DNA from: Impatiens glandulifera
Taxonomy: Eukaryota; Streptophyta; Magnoliopsida; Ericales; Balsaminaceae
DNA length: 64,000 nt
Assembly (NCBI RefSeq): GCF_907164915.1
Contig: NC_061869.1
Span: 1-64,000, forward strand
Direction: 5' to 3'
How positions within the stretch are numbered: position 1 is the first letter of the stretch; every line of letters starts with the position of its first letter. Positions 46,106 to 57,939 of this stretch are shown in pieces. The notes under the pieces are model-generated. The model was given only the letters and a program-made list of their open reading frames with translations. It was not told the DNA's origin and ran no database searches. The position numbers and the translations under genes were made by a program.

Positions 46106-46850
46106 TGTTTTTGAAGGGGTTTCTTGGTCGCAGTCCCATACGTAGATTTGAGCATCTTCACTTGTTGAGATAATGTGTCTTCCGTCCATGGTAAAGGAAG
46201 CTTTTATTTGACTTCCAAGATTTTTTCTGGCTGAAAAATGAATTAGACTAACTCAGTATATAATTTAAAAATATATAATTTGTAATGTTTGTAAAGAATA
46301 ACAATACTAATCATCTATAAAACTATGTGTATCATAATCATGAAAAGAAAAATCTATACCATTTACCAAATAAAGTAAGAGGATACACTAATTACAGAAA
46401 ACTAGTCCCTAGTCTAGCAGAGATGTCTCATCAATAGACATATGTACCCTACTTATAGAACAGATACTATTCAAGTTAAGTCGTAGAAAAAAAAACATTG
46501 TCTTTGGCGATTTTTCGATGGGATCGTGATGGTGACAAAATATCAGTTTCAAAATAGGTTCAATGCAGTTCAAATATTACAATTTTTAGAGAGAAAAGAC
46601 ATTTGGTGTCTTACCCGTAAATTTGAAGATAATATTGCAGCCAGATAGTAGTCGAATTTGTGAATTGGCGGAAGTGACGAGCACTTTACTCGGGTCAACA
46701 GGAGAAAACTGAAAATACAAAATGGGTACAATGTGAAGGATGGAGATAAAATTCTGCTACAGTTATAGGAGTGCAAAAATTTTACCTGAAACCCAATTAT
46801 TCTCTTGCAGGATAACTTCTTTTTCTCCTTCAAACATGTTTGACTATTTA
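46106..46850 (-). pseudogene. WDR44-like WD40-repeat protein fragment
   Basis: Minus-strand exons in order: KKLSCKRIIGFQ (about 46830-46795), FSPVDPSKVLVTSANSQIRL LSGCNIIFKFTG (about 46708-46616), and KNLGSQIKASFTMDGRHIIS TSEDAQIYVWDCDQE (about 46215-46110). This matches the C-terminal WD40 blades of the plant WDR44-like family, where GFQFSP...VTSADS and ASF..DG.HII..SED..VYVW are typical. The N-terminal region is absent and the last exon runs into tail E after KTKKISLS. Sense strand agrees with the tail. Confidence 0.75.
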
Positions 46851-47149
46851 GCTGCAAGTGATTATCTGTCGAATATATATTATAGTTTAGTAATCAGTTA
46901 GAGCCATCTTGAATCATAAAAAAATCAATGTTACTAAACAGGAAAATTAGAGGGTAAAAAAGATATTTTGTAAATTGGCTACTAATGGTTAGGCAGTAGT
47001 TGAATAATTCAATATTTAAGGTGGAAACTGATGAATAATTTGTGATGATGTGCATCGAACAAGGGAGAGAAAGCAAGGACTATAACGTGTACCACTTCTC
47101 ATCAAACCTTTAAACACCATTTTTGGGCAAGAGGCCGATGGTAGAAGAG

Positions 47150-47405
47150 TAGTGAAAGGTAGGAGAAGACTCCCAAGGAAGATCAGACTATTATCGATGA
47201 GAAGCTTGATTACCCCTTTTGGCGGAATAAATGATAAAAAAATTGTCTCTGAGATTGTTCAGAGTACGATACAAAAGGAAGCTAAAATTGCAAAATCTAA
47301 GCTTGGAAAAAAGAGAGACAGACTTTATAGCAGTGTCAACTACACATTCCTGACACTCTCAAGAAACTCAAGCTTAAGATCAACCTCAGTTCATTTTGAA
47401 AACTG
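47150..47405 (+). pseudogene. Unrecognised charged exon fragment
   Basis: Plus-strand reading EKTPKEDQTIIDEKLDYPFW RNK in one frame, and KEAKIAKSKLGKKRDRL in another, suggests a frameshifted lysine-rich exon, ending near IPDTLKKLKLKINLSSF. Not identified. 47406-48400 shows no supportable feature. Confidence 0.35.
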
Positions 47406-48403
47406 ATTTAGAGCTTTAAGTGTTTGAGGCTTTCATTTTCTTGGAGGTCTTTGTTTGATTAATTCATGTAGACTGTTGTTATGATTTGTATTGCTTTGAT
47501 TTGGATTTTACCAATGCCAGTTTCACTTTGACTGTGGATCAATGGAAAGATTCTCACTTTTCAAAAAAGAAAAATTAAGGTGGAAACCTTCTTCAAATGA
47601 GAGAAAGAAAAACCAAGACACCTTGCTCAGTCAAAGATCTTCTGTCATATCAATGTACAATTATAATGTCTTTCTTTCTCCAAATGATCTCTTACAGTTC
47701 TAACAAGTATGGTGCATGAACAAAATCATTTCTCTCAAAAAGGAGGATTCTCACTAGATATGTTATAAAGGAATGAGATCTATATGAATGCAAAAGGGTG
47801 CCCAGCCAGCTTTTCGCGCACTAGATATATAGTCAGAATCCTTGTATTAGTGATTCTCATGAATATCTCAGAATTTCTTTTCATCTTAGGGCTTAGGCCA
47901 TTCTAATTAATCCTCTAATTCTCTCCTTAAGAACTCTAGGTTACATATTTGGATCATAACATAATCATAGAATTTTTACATTTAGCTCTAAACAAAAAAT
48001 ATCAACCAAAACAGGTAAAGCTCCACCATACCTACAATGTCATAGAAACAACAACTCCCATCCATCAATCCCACAACTGCGCCCTAAAATCATTAAGAGT
48101 TTTGAGTGTCACCAATAAACAAATTGACACACATAATAATAGCAAGTTTCTAGAGAACAGATTGAAATCACCAACCTTTCCATTTGGGTAATAAGCCATA
48201 CCATCCCACCCAAAGTCCCAAACAAACCACACAAAAAGACAAACATATTGGGATTGAAGTCTAACAATCATTTATTATATCATTTCCTACAAATCAAAAT
48301 ATAACAATATTCCATTGCAATTTGTAAATTGCAGCTAATTCATGTAAGTAATCAAAGATATATATAAATGAGATCATATAAGATTCCTTCTTAACTTAAC
48401 TTT

Positions 48404-48748
48404 TTAATTAATAACATATATTATAGAATCGTGTGAAAGCTGGAAAAGTGTGTTTTGTAAGAGAACCCACCTGATCAATCTCGTTGTACATCCTTCATCT
48501 CCAAAAGAAGAAGAAGAAGAAGCTTCAACATGACCCACATGGAGATTAATGTTCCGTTCTTCAGCACCCCCTTCAACCTTGCTGATCTCCGATTGAATTC
48601 CCAAACAATTAAACGAGGCGGTTGGTCCAATAGACCTAGAATTCATAGAACCAATTACTTTCGAAGTAGTAGTCGTCCTGGAATCAAGAGTAGATTTAGA
48701 TAATCTAGAAACCCTCCTCCTTCTCCCCTTTCTTAAATACCCAACCAA
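48404..48748 (-). pseudogene. Unrecognised basic/serine-rich ORF
   Basis: 114-residue minus-strand ORF with RKGRRRRVSRLSKSTLDSRT and VEASSSSSFGDEGCTTRLIR W. The middle resembles a real exon (about 48470-48735) bordered by a GT-like site. Family unknown. Confidence 0.35.
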
Positions 48749-48954
48749 CTAATTAACTAATATTTAAGTTCATGTCCTCTTTTATTTAATCAAAATAACT
48801 AACATCAACTAATAACATTTTAAAATATTAACAACAAATGATATTTTAGTCAATTAACCAAATTATCCCAAGTAACAGCTTTTCCCCCAAATTGTTTTTA
48901 CATCAAACAAGTCTGAGCAAAAATGTATATGGCCTTCACATGAGGACATTTACT

Positions 48955-49900
48955 AACCTGGCCATGACAAAAAGTTACTTGACCATACAGGATCCCTCCC
49001 CAATAGCCTACAATCAGTATGATGAGCTACTGCTCTAGACAATAGCGTTTTCCCAGTACCAGGTGGTCCATACAGTAGAACCCCCTATTTGAAAAGTGAA
49101 GAAAATTTCATGAGCATGAAAAATTTCCAATTAACAAAGCAACTAACTTAGAAATGTATAAAGCCTTCAGCATTTGAAGCTGAGAACAATTAAAACTGGT
49201 AAAAAATAAGCATCCACAAAATGGTAAAAACTATAAATTATACTCAAACAATACTTCCAAATCAAGAGATCCAATCCAAATAAAAAAGATCAACTTCTGA
49301 AGAATCCTCAATACATTGTAGCTTCAAAAAAGAGAGAACAGATAAAAAAAAAAACCTTATGTCTAGTGGAATCCAGGATGAGATATCAATGTGGATATAT
49401 ATCAAACTCATCCTATCAAGTGGAAATAGAACTATATAATGAAGTTAATAGAAAGTCGAGACTTGCCTTCACAAGAACTTTACATTTCCCTATGACTTTG
49501 ACAAATTCACCAACATATGATCGATCCAGGCTCCTGTAGAAGTTCTACAGCTCTTCCTTCAGCATCCTCACTAGACAGTGGATAAAAAATTCCACCATTA
49601 ATGGCTACCATAGGTCATAACAACTTCGAACAACAGAAGTATCAAGTGAAAGTACAATACTAGACAATCAATAAGATAAACACATGGATTTACCTTTGGA
49701 ATTCAAATCATTTCTATGAGCTTCGAGACGGTTGAGATTGTGAGTCTTCTGTCGAACCTGAAGCTGAAGATCGTGTATGTGTTGCTAGTAGTACTGTCTC
49801 AGTCCCTCTCCCTGTTTCGAAGTTCCCGTCTTCGCCGACCAAGCATCGCCGGAGGATGTCAGATCGGAAACGCGGTGATCGATTGTTGCAGTAGCCATGG
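48955..49900 (-). pseudogene. RPT6: 26S proteasome ATPase RPT6 (regulatory subunit 8) fragment
   Basis: Minus-strand pieces of the AAA+ ATPase RPT6 of the proteasome base. Exon 1 (about 49900-49697) starts MATATIDHRVSDLTSSGDAW and reads KQGEGLRQYY, then TAG instead of Leu, then QHIHDLQLQVRQKTHNLNRL EAHRNDLNSK. Exon about 49590-49465 reads ELLQEPGS and, after a frameshift, VGEFVKVIGKCKVLVKA. About 49083-48957 reads [25 protein letters not shown] with an intact Walker A motif, then departs from the family. Stop, frameshift and missing exons make it a pseudogene. Confidence 0.88.
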
Positions 49901-49920
49901 TTGAAATTCTGAAAATGGAG

Positions 49921-51425
49921 AAGATGATGAAACCCTAGAGCTTAGGGAAACATCGTGTGCTCGGTGTTTTAGTTTGTCCTCGACAAGTTATGCCTCAGGA
50001 ATAAAGTTCCCTCTTGCCCTCAACTTATTATCACTTGAGCGTTTTTACCCTTAACTTTTCTTCCATTTTGTCTATATGATTTCTTATGCTTTATTTTCTT
50101 TTCTTGCAAAGCTTACTATGCAACTTGATCATGCATTTTAATCGAAATTATGGGCTTAATTCCAATTTTATTAGGTTTTAGTAAACAAAAAATAACATTA
50201 AAATTGAAATTCCAACAAACACAATGTAATTTTACCATTCTTAATTTTATTTTTATTTTTTAAATAATTTTGATTTCTCGAAGAGTGCTTTATTTTTATA
50301 TATAATTTGTTAATTTAATAAGTTAACTCAAATATGTAACCATTAAAAATCAATTAAAAATTTTACCATCAACTGAAATTTTAAATTTATTGAAAAATTT
50401 ATGTCAAATATTTAAATTGTTTTTTCTTAAAAAAATAGATTTTAGTTTATAACCTCAAAGAACACTTTATTAATTTCTTTCTTCTTTTTACTATTCATAA
50501 CTTTCCGTTTAACAAAATCAAACACTTAAAAATAAAAATTAAATTAGAGAATTGGCAACATACTTTTAATTAAAGTTACAAATCTTTGTAGAGTTATTCT
50601 TTAATTTTTATCACTATTTTATAATCTTTAAAGTTTTCTTTTTATTATTATTATTTTGAATAATAATTAAGTTAGTATTAAAGTGTAAATCGAATTAGTT
50701 CGGTTATTTGAATAAAATATATATATCCGATCACAATTAATCAAAACATTATATAGCTCTATATTCGATCGATAGAACGTTATTCGGCTCGGTAAGTATA
50801 ATGATTTGACGGTTGAGATCGGTTAAATTGTGGAACTTAATTGACAAGATGATTTGAGACTTGACAATGTTAATGTTACGATATTTTTAGAGTTTTTTTT
50901 TTTTTGTAAGATTGAATTGTAATTATATCTTCTATAAGTTAGTAAAAAATGGTTATTTATATAAATTTGTATAATTAATAAAATGTTAAGATCATGGAAC
51001 ATAGTTGTATAATTCATTGTCAAACTTTGATATAAGATCATTTGATTGTTTAATGTATATGGTTTACGTTGTTTCATATATATATATATATATGATTTCA
51101 TCAAATCATTTAGTTGTCTAATATATATATGCATGAAAGATTTGTTCAAACTCAAGTTCTCACTTGGCCTTGAACCTACCACGGTCCACTATTCGGATTC
51201 ATTTATTCTTCTTGAAGATGCAGTTGTTCCAAAACCAATTTTGCCCCTTCCACAAACCATCTAGTTCCAGCATAAAAAAATAATATTAGTTCATAATACT
51301 AGAATCTGAAACAATATAGCCACACCATTGCATATCCCCATCTACAAATGTAACATTCTTTCTTTCATCATGACCAATTATACATCATCTAACAATATAA
51401 TAAAGAAATATCCGAACCCATTAAC
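49921..51425. other. AT-rich stretch, no gene seen
   Basis: Mostly AT-rich with short TATATA tracts. The overlapping ORFs at 50823-51264 do not match a known family; a short piece at about 51140-51262 (GLEPTTVHYSDSFILLED) could be exonic. Confidence 0.6.
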
Positions 51426-51429
51426 CAAC

Positions 51430-51650
51430 CATATTATTTCCCCACTTGGGGGTAAAAACCTATATTACTAAGCCAAACAATTATATGTTCAATAATAATC
51501 AATTATATACATAACATTTTCTTCCTAGTCTAGTAATATATCCTTATCCCCTTGTTATAAGTAATATTACAGAACAATTTCCACAACTCTTGACGGCTCT
51601 TTTAAAACCGTCACGATCCTGCTAGACGATAGTTTCCTTGTCGTTGATTT
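51430..51650 (-). repeat. Subtelomeric tail repeat, copy F2 (degraded)
   Basis: On the minus strand it shares the 5' module of copy I (GGAAACTATCGTCTAGC, GGATCGTGACGG, GTCAAGAGTTGTGG), followed by TATGTATATAATTGATTATT, AAGTGGGGAAATAATATGG. The TCCCACATCG core is eroded. Orientation agrees with the other right-arm tails. Confidence 0.6.
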
Positions 51651-51799
51651 GCCCGATACTGATCCCCGGGTTCAGAGAAATGTTAAGGTATTCTAGCCTG
51701 AACAAATAACTGTCGCTTGGGGACCACAGGCCTATTCCGAAATTCTTACCCTCCCAGATGACCTCAACTTTGATACCTATATTGGGGTTGTAGCTGGAT

Positions 51800-52012
51800 T
51801 TGACGGCCCTTCTCTCTCTGATGGATTATAATGGTACTGTGATGCCACAAAAGTCTATTAACAAGGCTCCTAATCAGGAGGTTAGGTCGATTATATCCAT
51901 GCTTTGCGGTGATGTTAAGAATGTTGTTTTTATTGTGAGTGGACAATTCGGGATAGTTTGGGCAAATGGTTTTTTCTTTGCATGAAGATTGGAATTGCTG
52001 CTGAACATTAAT
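51800..52012 (+). pseudogene. Class II trehalose-phosphate synthase fragment (TPP-like domain)
   Basis: Plus-strand reading [20 protein letters not shown] then APNQEVRSIISMLCGDVKNV VFIVSG matches the start of the C-terminal phosphatase-like domain of class II TPS proteins (LLLDYDGTVMPQ...VFIVSGR). The DYDGT Asp motif is altered to DYNGT. After VFIVSG a frameshift leads to RDSLGKWF and KIGIAAEH. It lies antisense to the two tails that flank it. Sequence at 51650-51799 ([20 protein letters not shown]) is unassigned. Confidence 0.8.
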
Positions 52013-52194
52013 AATGATAATTATTTGTTATGCTTTAATTTGGTAAATATTATTGTACAATAAATTTATTTATATTTTTAAGATGAGAGTTAAAATAAAA
52101 ACAAAAACCCTTTTATTTATATTTTAAAGATGACAGTTAAAATAAAAACAAAAACCCTTTTATTTATATTGCGAACATATTTAAACCAATTTTT

Positions 52195-52445
52195 CAAATT
52201 TCATTATTTCCCACTTAACCTAAAGGCCTAGGCTACTTAGCCCATCTAATATAAACATATAACTAATCACATATATACAGAACAATATCATCCTAACATA
52301 TCCTAACATATCGATGTGGGATAAAACTCAGTATTACATAAAAAAAAGGAGCCTGAACTAAACTAAGTCAAAATTAAGGCAGAACTGAAAGAAATCCGTT
52401 GGGCAGTTGCTTTTGATTCTGGTGCTTCTATCTGTGTCAATTTTG
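52195..52445 (-). repeat. Subtelomeric tail repeat, copy F
   Basis: Minus strand: terminal-exon-like module shared with copy D (GAATCAAAAGCAACTGCCCA, CGGATTTCTTTCAGTTCTGC), GACTTAGTTTAGTTCAGG, T8, ATGTAATACTGAG, TATCCCACATCGATATG, TATATGTGATTAGTTATATG and AAGTGGGAAATAATG. The G-rich terminus is missing. Confidence 0.78.
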
Positions 52446-52516
52446 AAGTTGCAAGGATCATTCAACAAAGATGAAACAATGAACAGGAGATGTTCAAAGC
52501 AAAAATTAGCATTCAA

Positions 52517-52962
52517 CTAAAAAAGGAAATGTAATGTAAAGGAAGGGAAGCATTTGTGAACAGAAGATGATGCATAGCTATCCAAATATTCATAATGAAC
52601 TTCAAATCCTTCAACTTGCCTCAGTGGAGGAAAAAACAAAACAGGCTGTGAAAGTATGCAAAATAGCAGACCTGCTGCTGCATCTGCAGCAATACATATT
52701 CTCATGGACATTGCCGTCCCAATTGCACGCAAAAAATGTAAATGCATCTAGTTCCTTGGAAGCTAAAGATAAAAACAGAAAAATGTGAAGCTTCACTCTA
52801 TTTCTTAGAGAACTTTCTTGCTACTGACATCTAAACATACCTATGATGATCCAACTTACTCGCATTCCAGATGCATAATCTTCTGCAGTTCTTAGGAGTT
52901 CCATCAGTTGTACAGCAGCGTCAAGTGCATCTGGATCCCACGATGGCGGTACTTGAATGACT
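52517..52962 (-). pseudogene. GI: GIGANTEA fragment 2 (N-terminal third)
   Basis: Minus-strand exon about 52962-52862 reads VIQVPPSWDPDALDAAVQLM ELLRTAEDYASGMRV. Exon about 52747-52560 reads MHLHFLRAIGTAMSMRICIA ADAAAGLLFCILSQPVLFFP PLRQVEGFEVHYEYLDSY. Both are consecutive N-terminal exons of GIGANTEA, where the family reads RAGIAADAAAALLFRILSQP. Substitutions at otherwise invariant positions and loss of the rest of the gene mark a pseudogene. It does not overlap in protein coordinates with the GI fragment at 7.6 kb. Confidence 0.87.
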
Positions 52963-53308
52963 ACAATTACAGAGAGAATACTATGAATCGATGAAATCCT
53001 AGATTAATAAATTAAGTACAGATCCTCACCTAGCTAGCAAGAGAAATTTGAAGTGTGGAAGACATCAGTTGAAAGGAATAGAATTAAGATCACACAATCA
53101 CAAATCAAAAGGCTATCATCCAAATGTGTAAAAATGATGCTAAGAGTAAGTTTCAAGTCCCTATACATCTATAGTTTCATAAGACAACATCAAAACACTA
53201 AGAAATACTTAGAATGATTCAAAAGAATGCGTATAATAATGAAAGTTTAACACTACTTTATAGTTTAACAAATTATTATCTATAAATACATTATATTGTA
53301 TTACCAGC

Positions 53309-54213
53309 TTCAATGCAACACCTTCGCATTTCTTATCCGAGTTGAATGGAAATGCGTGGAGGATGGAAGTAGCTTTTCTAATTCCTTCAAAGTCCAACAT
53401 AATCTACAATTGTGAAACTACAGTAAGGTTCTCTATAAACTGAAATAACAAATCATATATAAATTATCAATCATACGTTGACACCCCACTAGAGAATGAC
53501 TTTTTCTGTAGGGGATCAAGAAATTTCTACATTCACACGACCCTGAAAAACAGCATGAACAGAAGAAAATTTGTCTTGTCTTTTAAAGGGCTAAAATACT
53601 GAAGTTATAATAACCCTAATGAACCTAACCAGTAACAGAAAAATTGACCAAACAAAGCTTATCTTTGACAAATTATTGATTCCGATTCTCATACTGTATT
53701 CTGTGCAATACCTTGGACAAAAATACGCTACTAGTTGTATTCTGTGCAATACCTTCAACAAGCAAAGAGGTGAGGGTGGGAGATAAAAGTGACTTGTTGT
53801 CCGGAGGGTCCATTTTCTTAAGTGAAATGAAGGACTCAACCACAGTCATCTGCAATAGTTAAATCACTGATCAACCCTCATTATTTTAAAATTTTACATG
53901 CTGAAGTTGCCCAAGGTAAGGGAGATAAACTTGAACAAACCTGATTCAAAGTTAAGGTTCCTATTTTATCACTACAAATTGTAGTAGCAGAACCCATGGT
54001 TTCGCAAGCAGACAACCTCCGGACCTGCAATTCAACATTTTAAGGGCGATAGAATGCACAAACTTCTCTAACTAAGAGACAATTTTTATTTTTATTTTAA
54101 AAAAAACTAAGAGACAATATGCGATAAAGGAATTAAGAAATATTTTTAAAAGGATAAATAGTGCAAACCAAAGCCTTGTCCGCCATCATCTTTCTCATGG
54201 AGTCTGCAAGCCT
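53309..54213 (-). pseudogene. Plasma-membrane autoinhibited Ca2+-ATPase (ACA8/10 type) fragment
   Basis: Minus-strand exons of a type IIB P-type Ca2+ pump, in order: DSMRKMMADKALV (54213-54170); [27 protein letters not shown] (54027-53941); MTVVESFISLKKMDPPDNKS then LLVEGIAQNTTSSVF (53850-53728); LDFEGIRKATSILHAFPFNS DKKCEGVALKL (53400-53309). The phosphorylation motif DKTGTLT appears as DKIGTLT, with the Asp kept and the Thr changed to Ile. A short local duplication (CTGTGCAATACCTT twice, 53700-53757) disrupts the exon end. Transmembrane regions and the ATP-binding remainder are absent. Confidence 0.88.
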
Positions 54214-54663
54214 GCCAAATTTTGAATGTGCACACACTAAGGAACATAGATAGCAGAATTATAGACAAATTAAAAAGTAAAGTGAAACAGTAAGCTTCAA
54301 GAAGTTAACTGAAAAATCAATTAAATAAATGATGTCTCGATAAACAACTATTCACTGTATATTAACCGAGAGACATGTCCATAGTTTTGCAAACGATTGC
54401 ATGGCATTGCAAGCTGTAATGTTTGCATCTTGCCAGCACCTTCCATTCCTAGCATGAAGAACACATAGCAAATAGCACATAGCACAGTAGCAAGTTAGCT
54501 GTATGGTTCCATATGAAGATATCTTATCACTCACCGGACTTGCACGTTGTTACTCTAAATTCAGTAGGGAATTACGTATGCCAGAAGCCATTGATCAAAT
54601 TTAATAACATTCTTTTCCATAAGTTATCAGATAACACAGGAAAGGAGTTGGGTCAATTTGAGA

Positions 54664-54788
54664 TGACGCACCAGTATTTGATCTACATAATCAAGTCGAT
54701 CAGGATGCACATGCAAAGTGAATGTTAGAAGAGATGAGTATAAAGCCACAACTCCAGCATCGGGCATGTCAACCTGTGCTTCAATCAC
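54664..54788 (-). pseudogene. VPS35: VPS35 (retromer core subunit) exon fragment
   Basis: Minus-strand reading VIEAQVDMPDAGVVALYSSL LTFTLHVHPDRLDYVDQIL matches a central alpha-solenoid segment of plant VPS35, a retromer subunit for endosomal sorting (family: VTLYSSLLTFTLHVHPDRLDYVDQVL). After VDQIL it departs (VRHLKLTQ). No other VPS35 exon is seen nearby. Junction sequence with the Ca2+-ATPase piece lies between 54.21 and 54.66 kb and is intron-like. Confidence 0.82.
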
Positions 54789-55369
54789 CTATATTAAAAC
54801 AACATTTTCAGTTAACAGAAAGAGTTGGATGAATGTCATAATCGCCCAAAAGAACTGACTGAATCAGAACCTCTAGTTTCAAAGAGAGGTAAACAGGTTA
54901 TTATGTTTACTACGAGGAAACTGAAGTTGAGCAATGGTAATTCAAAATATTCCATGAGGGACTCTTTGGTTATTCCAATCAGTCTATAATAAGGATATTT
55001 TATAGAAAGGGATAACCTGCATCTACTACCGCTAACAAATAAAATTTGCAAAGCTTTCTACTAGCCATCCGTAGTCAGAAGAAATAAAGGAAGAAACAGA
55101 TAATACAAGCCAAGAAAATGACAAGATCTAAAACCAGATATTACAAACAACATATCATTCTCAACATAATTTGCATCTGAGCTGAAAACATTCCAGTTTC
55201 CACCCTAAAACTTTGGATTTACAGAAGAAAAGAAACTGAAAAACATATTTATGCAACCCACAAGATGTATCAGTTCGAAAGACCAAGATCTTATATGCTA
55301 ATAGAGCATATAAGATACAGGAAAAATAAGCAATAGAGCATTCGGTAATCGGATTTAAGTAGATGTAAC

Positions 55370-55500
55370 CTGGCGAGGGTGTGGCAGTCGCAGAACTCAT
55401 TGGAGTCGACTATCTTGCTTGGATCGTGAGCGATTATTAACAGTCGGTCGGAGACGGTGGCTATTCGCCGTAAGTTCATCGGAAAATCTTCGTCTTCTTT
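55370..55500 (-). pseudogene. Unrecognised exon with possible start codon
   Basis: Minus-strand reading KEDEDFPMNLRRIATVSDRL LIIAHDPSKIVDSNEFCDCH TLAR ending at a donor-like AGGTTAC. Looks like a first coding exon, but I cannot name the gene. 54789-55369 is otherwise intron-like. Confidence 0.4.
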
Positions 55501-55739
55501 ATCTGATTTCCACTTTTTCTTCGACTGAAGCTTATATTCGATGTATTTTTTCAATCCTGAGTCGTTTTGAAGTTTTTGAAATCTGCTGCGAAAGATGAAA
55601 AGGCCACCAAATATAAATATTTGCTTGATTTCGTCCTCAGACTTTTTTGAATGTAATTTTGAGGACTGAACTCTTATACAAACTAATTTAGTTATTGATT
55701 TTGGACTTAAAAAGTAAAAATCCATCTTCAAAATAGAAC

Positions 55740-56575
55740 AAACTAATTTAAACCCTTTTACTAAAATTTAGTCTGATTTATTATGAACAAGTCATTTTAT
55801 TTTTCTTTATCATTCTCCCGACAGTCCCCACTTAGATTCCCGTCCCGTTAGCATTTCCGATTCGAGATAAGGGATTACTTCGTCTTTTTGGAATTGTCCA
55901 GTTACCTTATGATAATTTTTTAAAACTTAAATTAGATGTGTGATTTGATATTACTTCAATAAAAAAAAACTAACTATAGAATATTTTTAAAATGGATAAT
56001 AGATATATTTTTTCACTATATATAATTTTATTTGAAATTACTCTTTTTTTATGTTTGTTTTAAATTGTTCGTTATATATTTATTATTATTTGAAATAGTT
56101 AGCTTTTTCAAATGATACAAAATAAATAATTCCAACTAAATTAGAGCTTATTTTTATTAATAGACTCATTTTGTCTTCAAATTAAATTACATTCATTCAA
56201 ATAGGAGATAACTATTATTTTGGTGTAAAATTTTGTATAATCGATCTATTCAAGTATATTAAGATATCATATTTTATATTTTGTAATCTCTATCATATTA
56301 TTTACATTTTAACTATATGATTATCAGACATCTTTCTCTAATTCAATATCAATATTCTTTATGGTTTAAAAGTGATTTGGGGTGCACAACACAAATACAC
56401 AATATCTAAATATTAAGAAGACGAATGAGTTATAAATGTGTTGTCGCCTTAGTCTGCAATATCTTTGTTTGGAAATATAATATAATGGATTTGTCGTCGT
56501 TTGAGAATGGGGTTAAAGAAGTCATCTCAAGACAAATGTGAAAGTTGTATTTGTAGTAGGACTTAAAATATATAT

Positions 56576-56661
<86 letters not shown>

Positions 56662-57560
56662 GAATTTGTGCATATTTCTAACACAAATTAACGAATTTAT
56701 AATATTTTAAATGATTTTGTTGATCTTTGGAAGATCACTTCTTAAGCATTGCAAGAGCTTATTTATCAAATTTATGTGATAAATAATCACTTAGAGTGTG
56801 CTTTTTAAAATAATCAATCTATTTTAATTCTAATACATTGTTTATGAAATTAAATAATATGATCATTGTTTATTAGATCAATTATAATAATTGTTTCGTG
56901 TAGTCATTTAGATTTCTTATGTCATATTCTTAATAAATCAAAAAAAAATTGTTTGTTGAATCTTCAACATTGAATTATTTTGCTTTATTAATTTTTAGGT
57001 GTTATTTGTTAAAAATAACACCTAAAAATCCATTATATTATATTTCCAAACTATGTCGTCAAAGTCTTATATGTGTTGTCGTCTTAGTCTGCAACATCTT
57101 TGTTTGGAAATATAATATAATGGATTTGTCGTCGTTTGAGAATGGGGTTGAAGAAGTCATCTCAAGACAAATGTGAAAGTTGTATGTGTAGTTGGACTTA
57201 GAAAAAAATATACGAATTTATAATATTTTAAATGATTTTAGATATTTATGGTATAAATTCAAATAAAAATAAATATATAAGAACCAAATTTAAATAAAAA
57301 TAAACAATTTCAAACAAAAATAAACAAAATATTTGTTGATTTTGTCTCTCAGTACATCTTTAAGAGACCACTTGTTAAGATTGCAAGAGCTTATTTATCA
57401 AATTTATGTGATAAATAATCACTTAGAATATGCTTTTTAGAATAATCAATCTATTTTAATTCCAATATATTGTTTATGAAATTAAATGATATGATCATTG
57501 TTTATTAGATCAATTCTAATAATCGTTTTGTGTAGTCATTTATATTCACTAATAACATTT
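55740..57560. repeat. AT-rich region with a tandem duplication of about 620 bp
   Basis: Segment 56431-56552 (TTTGTTTGGAAATATAATAT, GGATTTGTCGTCGTTTGAG) recurs at 57060-57183, and 56718-56905 (GCAAGAGCTTATTTATC) recurs at about 57340-57530. The first unit contains a (TA)n tract at 56577-56658. No gene is supported; the repeated 'ORF' 56949-57176 arises from the repeat. Confidence 0.8.
56991..57122. repeat. Perfect 17-bp hairpin plus nested inverted repeat
   Basis: ATTTTTAGGTGTTATTT at 56991-57007 is followed after 5 bases by its exact reverse complement at 57013-57029. Directly after, 57030-57050 (CCATTATATTATATTTCCAA) is the reverse complement of about 57103-57122. Confidence 0.85.
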
Positions 57561-57939
57561 TGCCAATTCTTCTTCAACAGTGAAACGAGAAAGTTAGTTC
57601 ATTTGCACATTTTGGAACAACTGCTTCTCTTCCATGCTTAGGTTCCCAACAGCAACACCCATGCACAGAACCTTTTTCAATTGGAACTTAACTGTTGCCT
57701 TGATCTCGTTCACTTTCTCTTCAAATCATGCCCAATCCTCTTACATACACTACAAGAATGCTTTAATTTTTCTAACTGCAAAAACATGTAAGTAAAACGA
57801 TTAGAGAATGAACAATAGAAATGACGATCAATGAAATAGCAAATACATACAACATAGAAAGAATCCTAGTACAACCTAAGAGATTATAGATGAAATCACA
57901 AAACATGGTCAACAAAGAATAGGAGCCCATGTCTAACAT

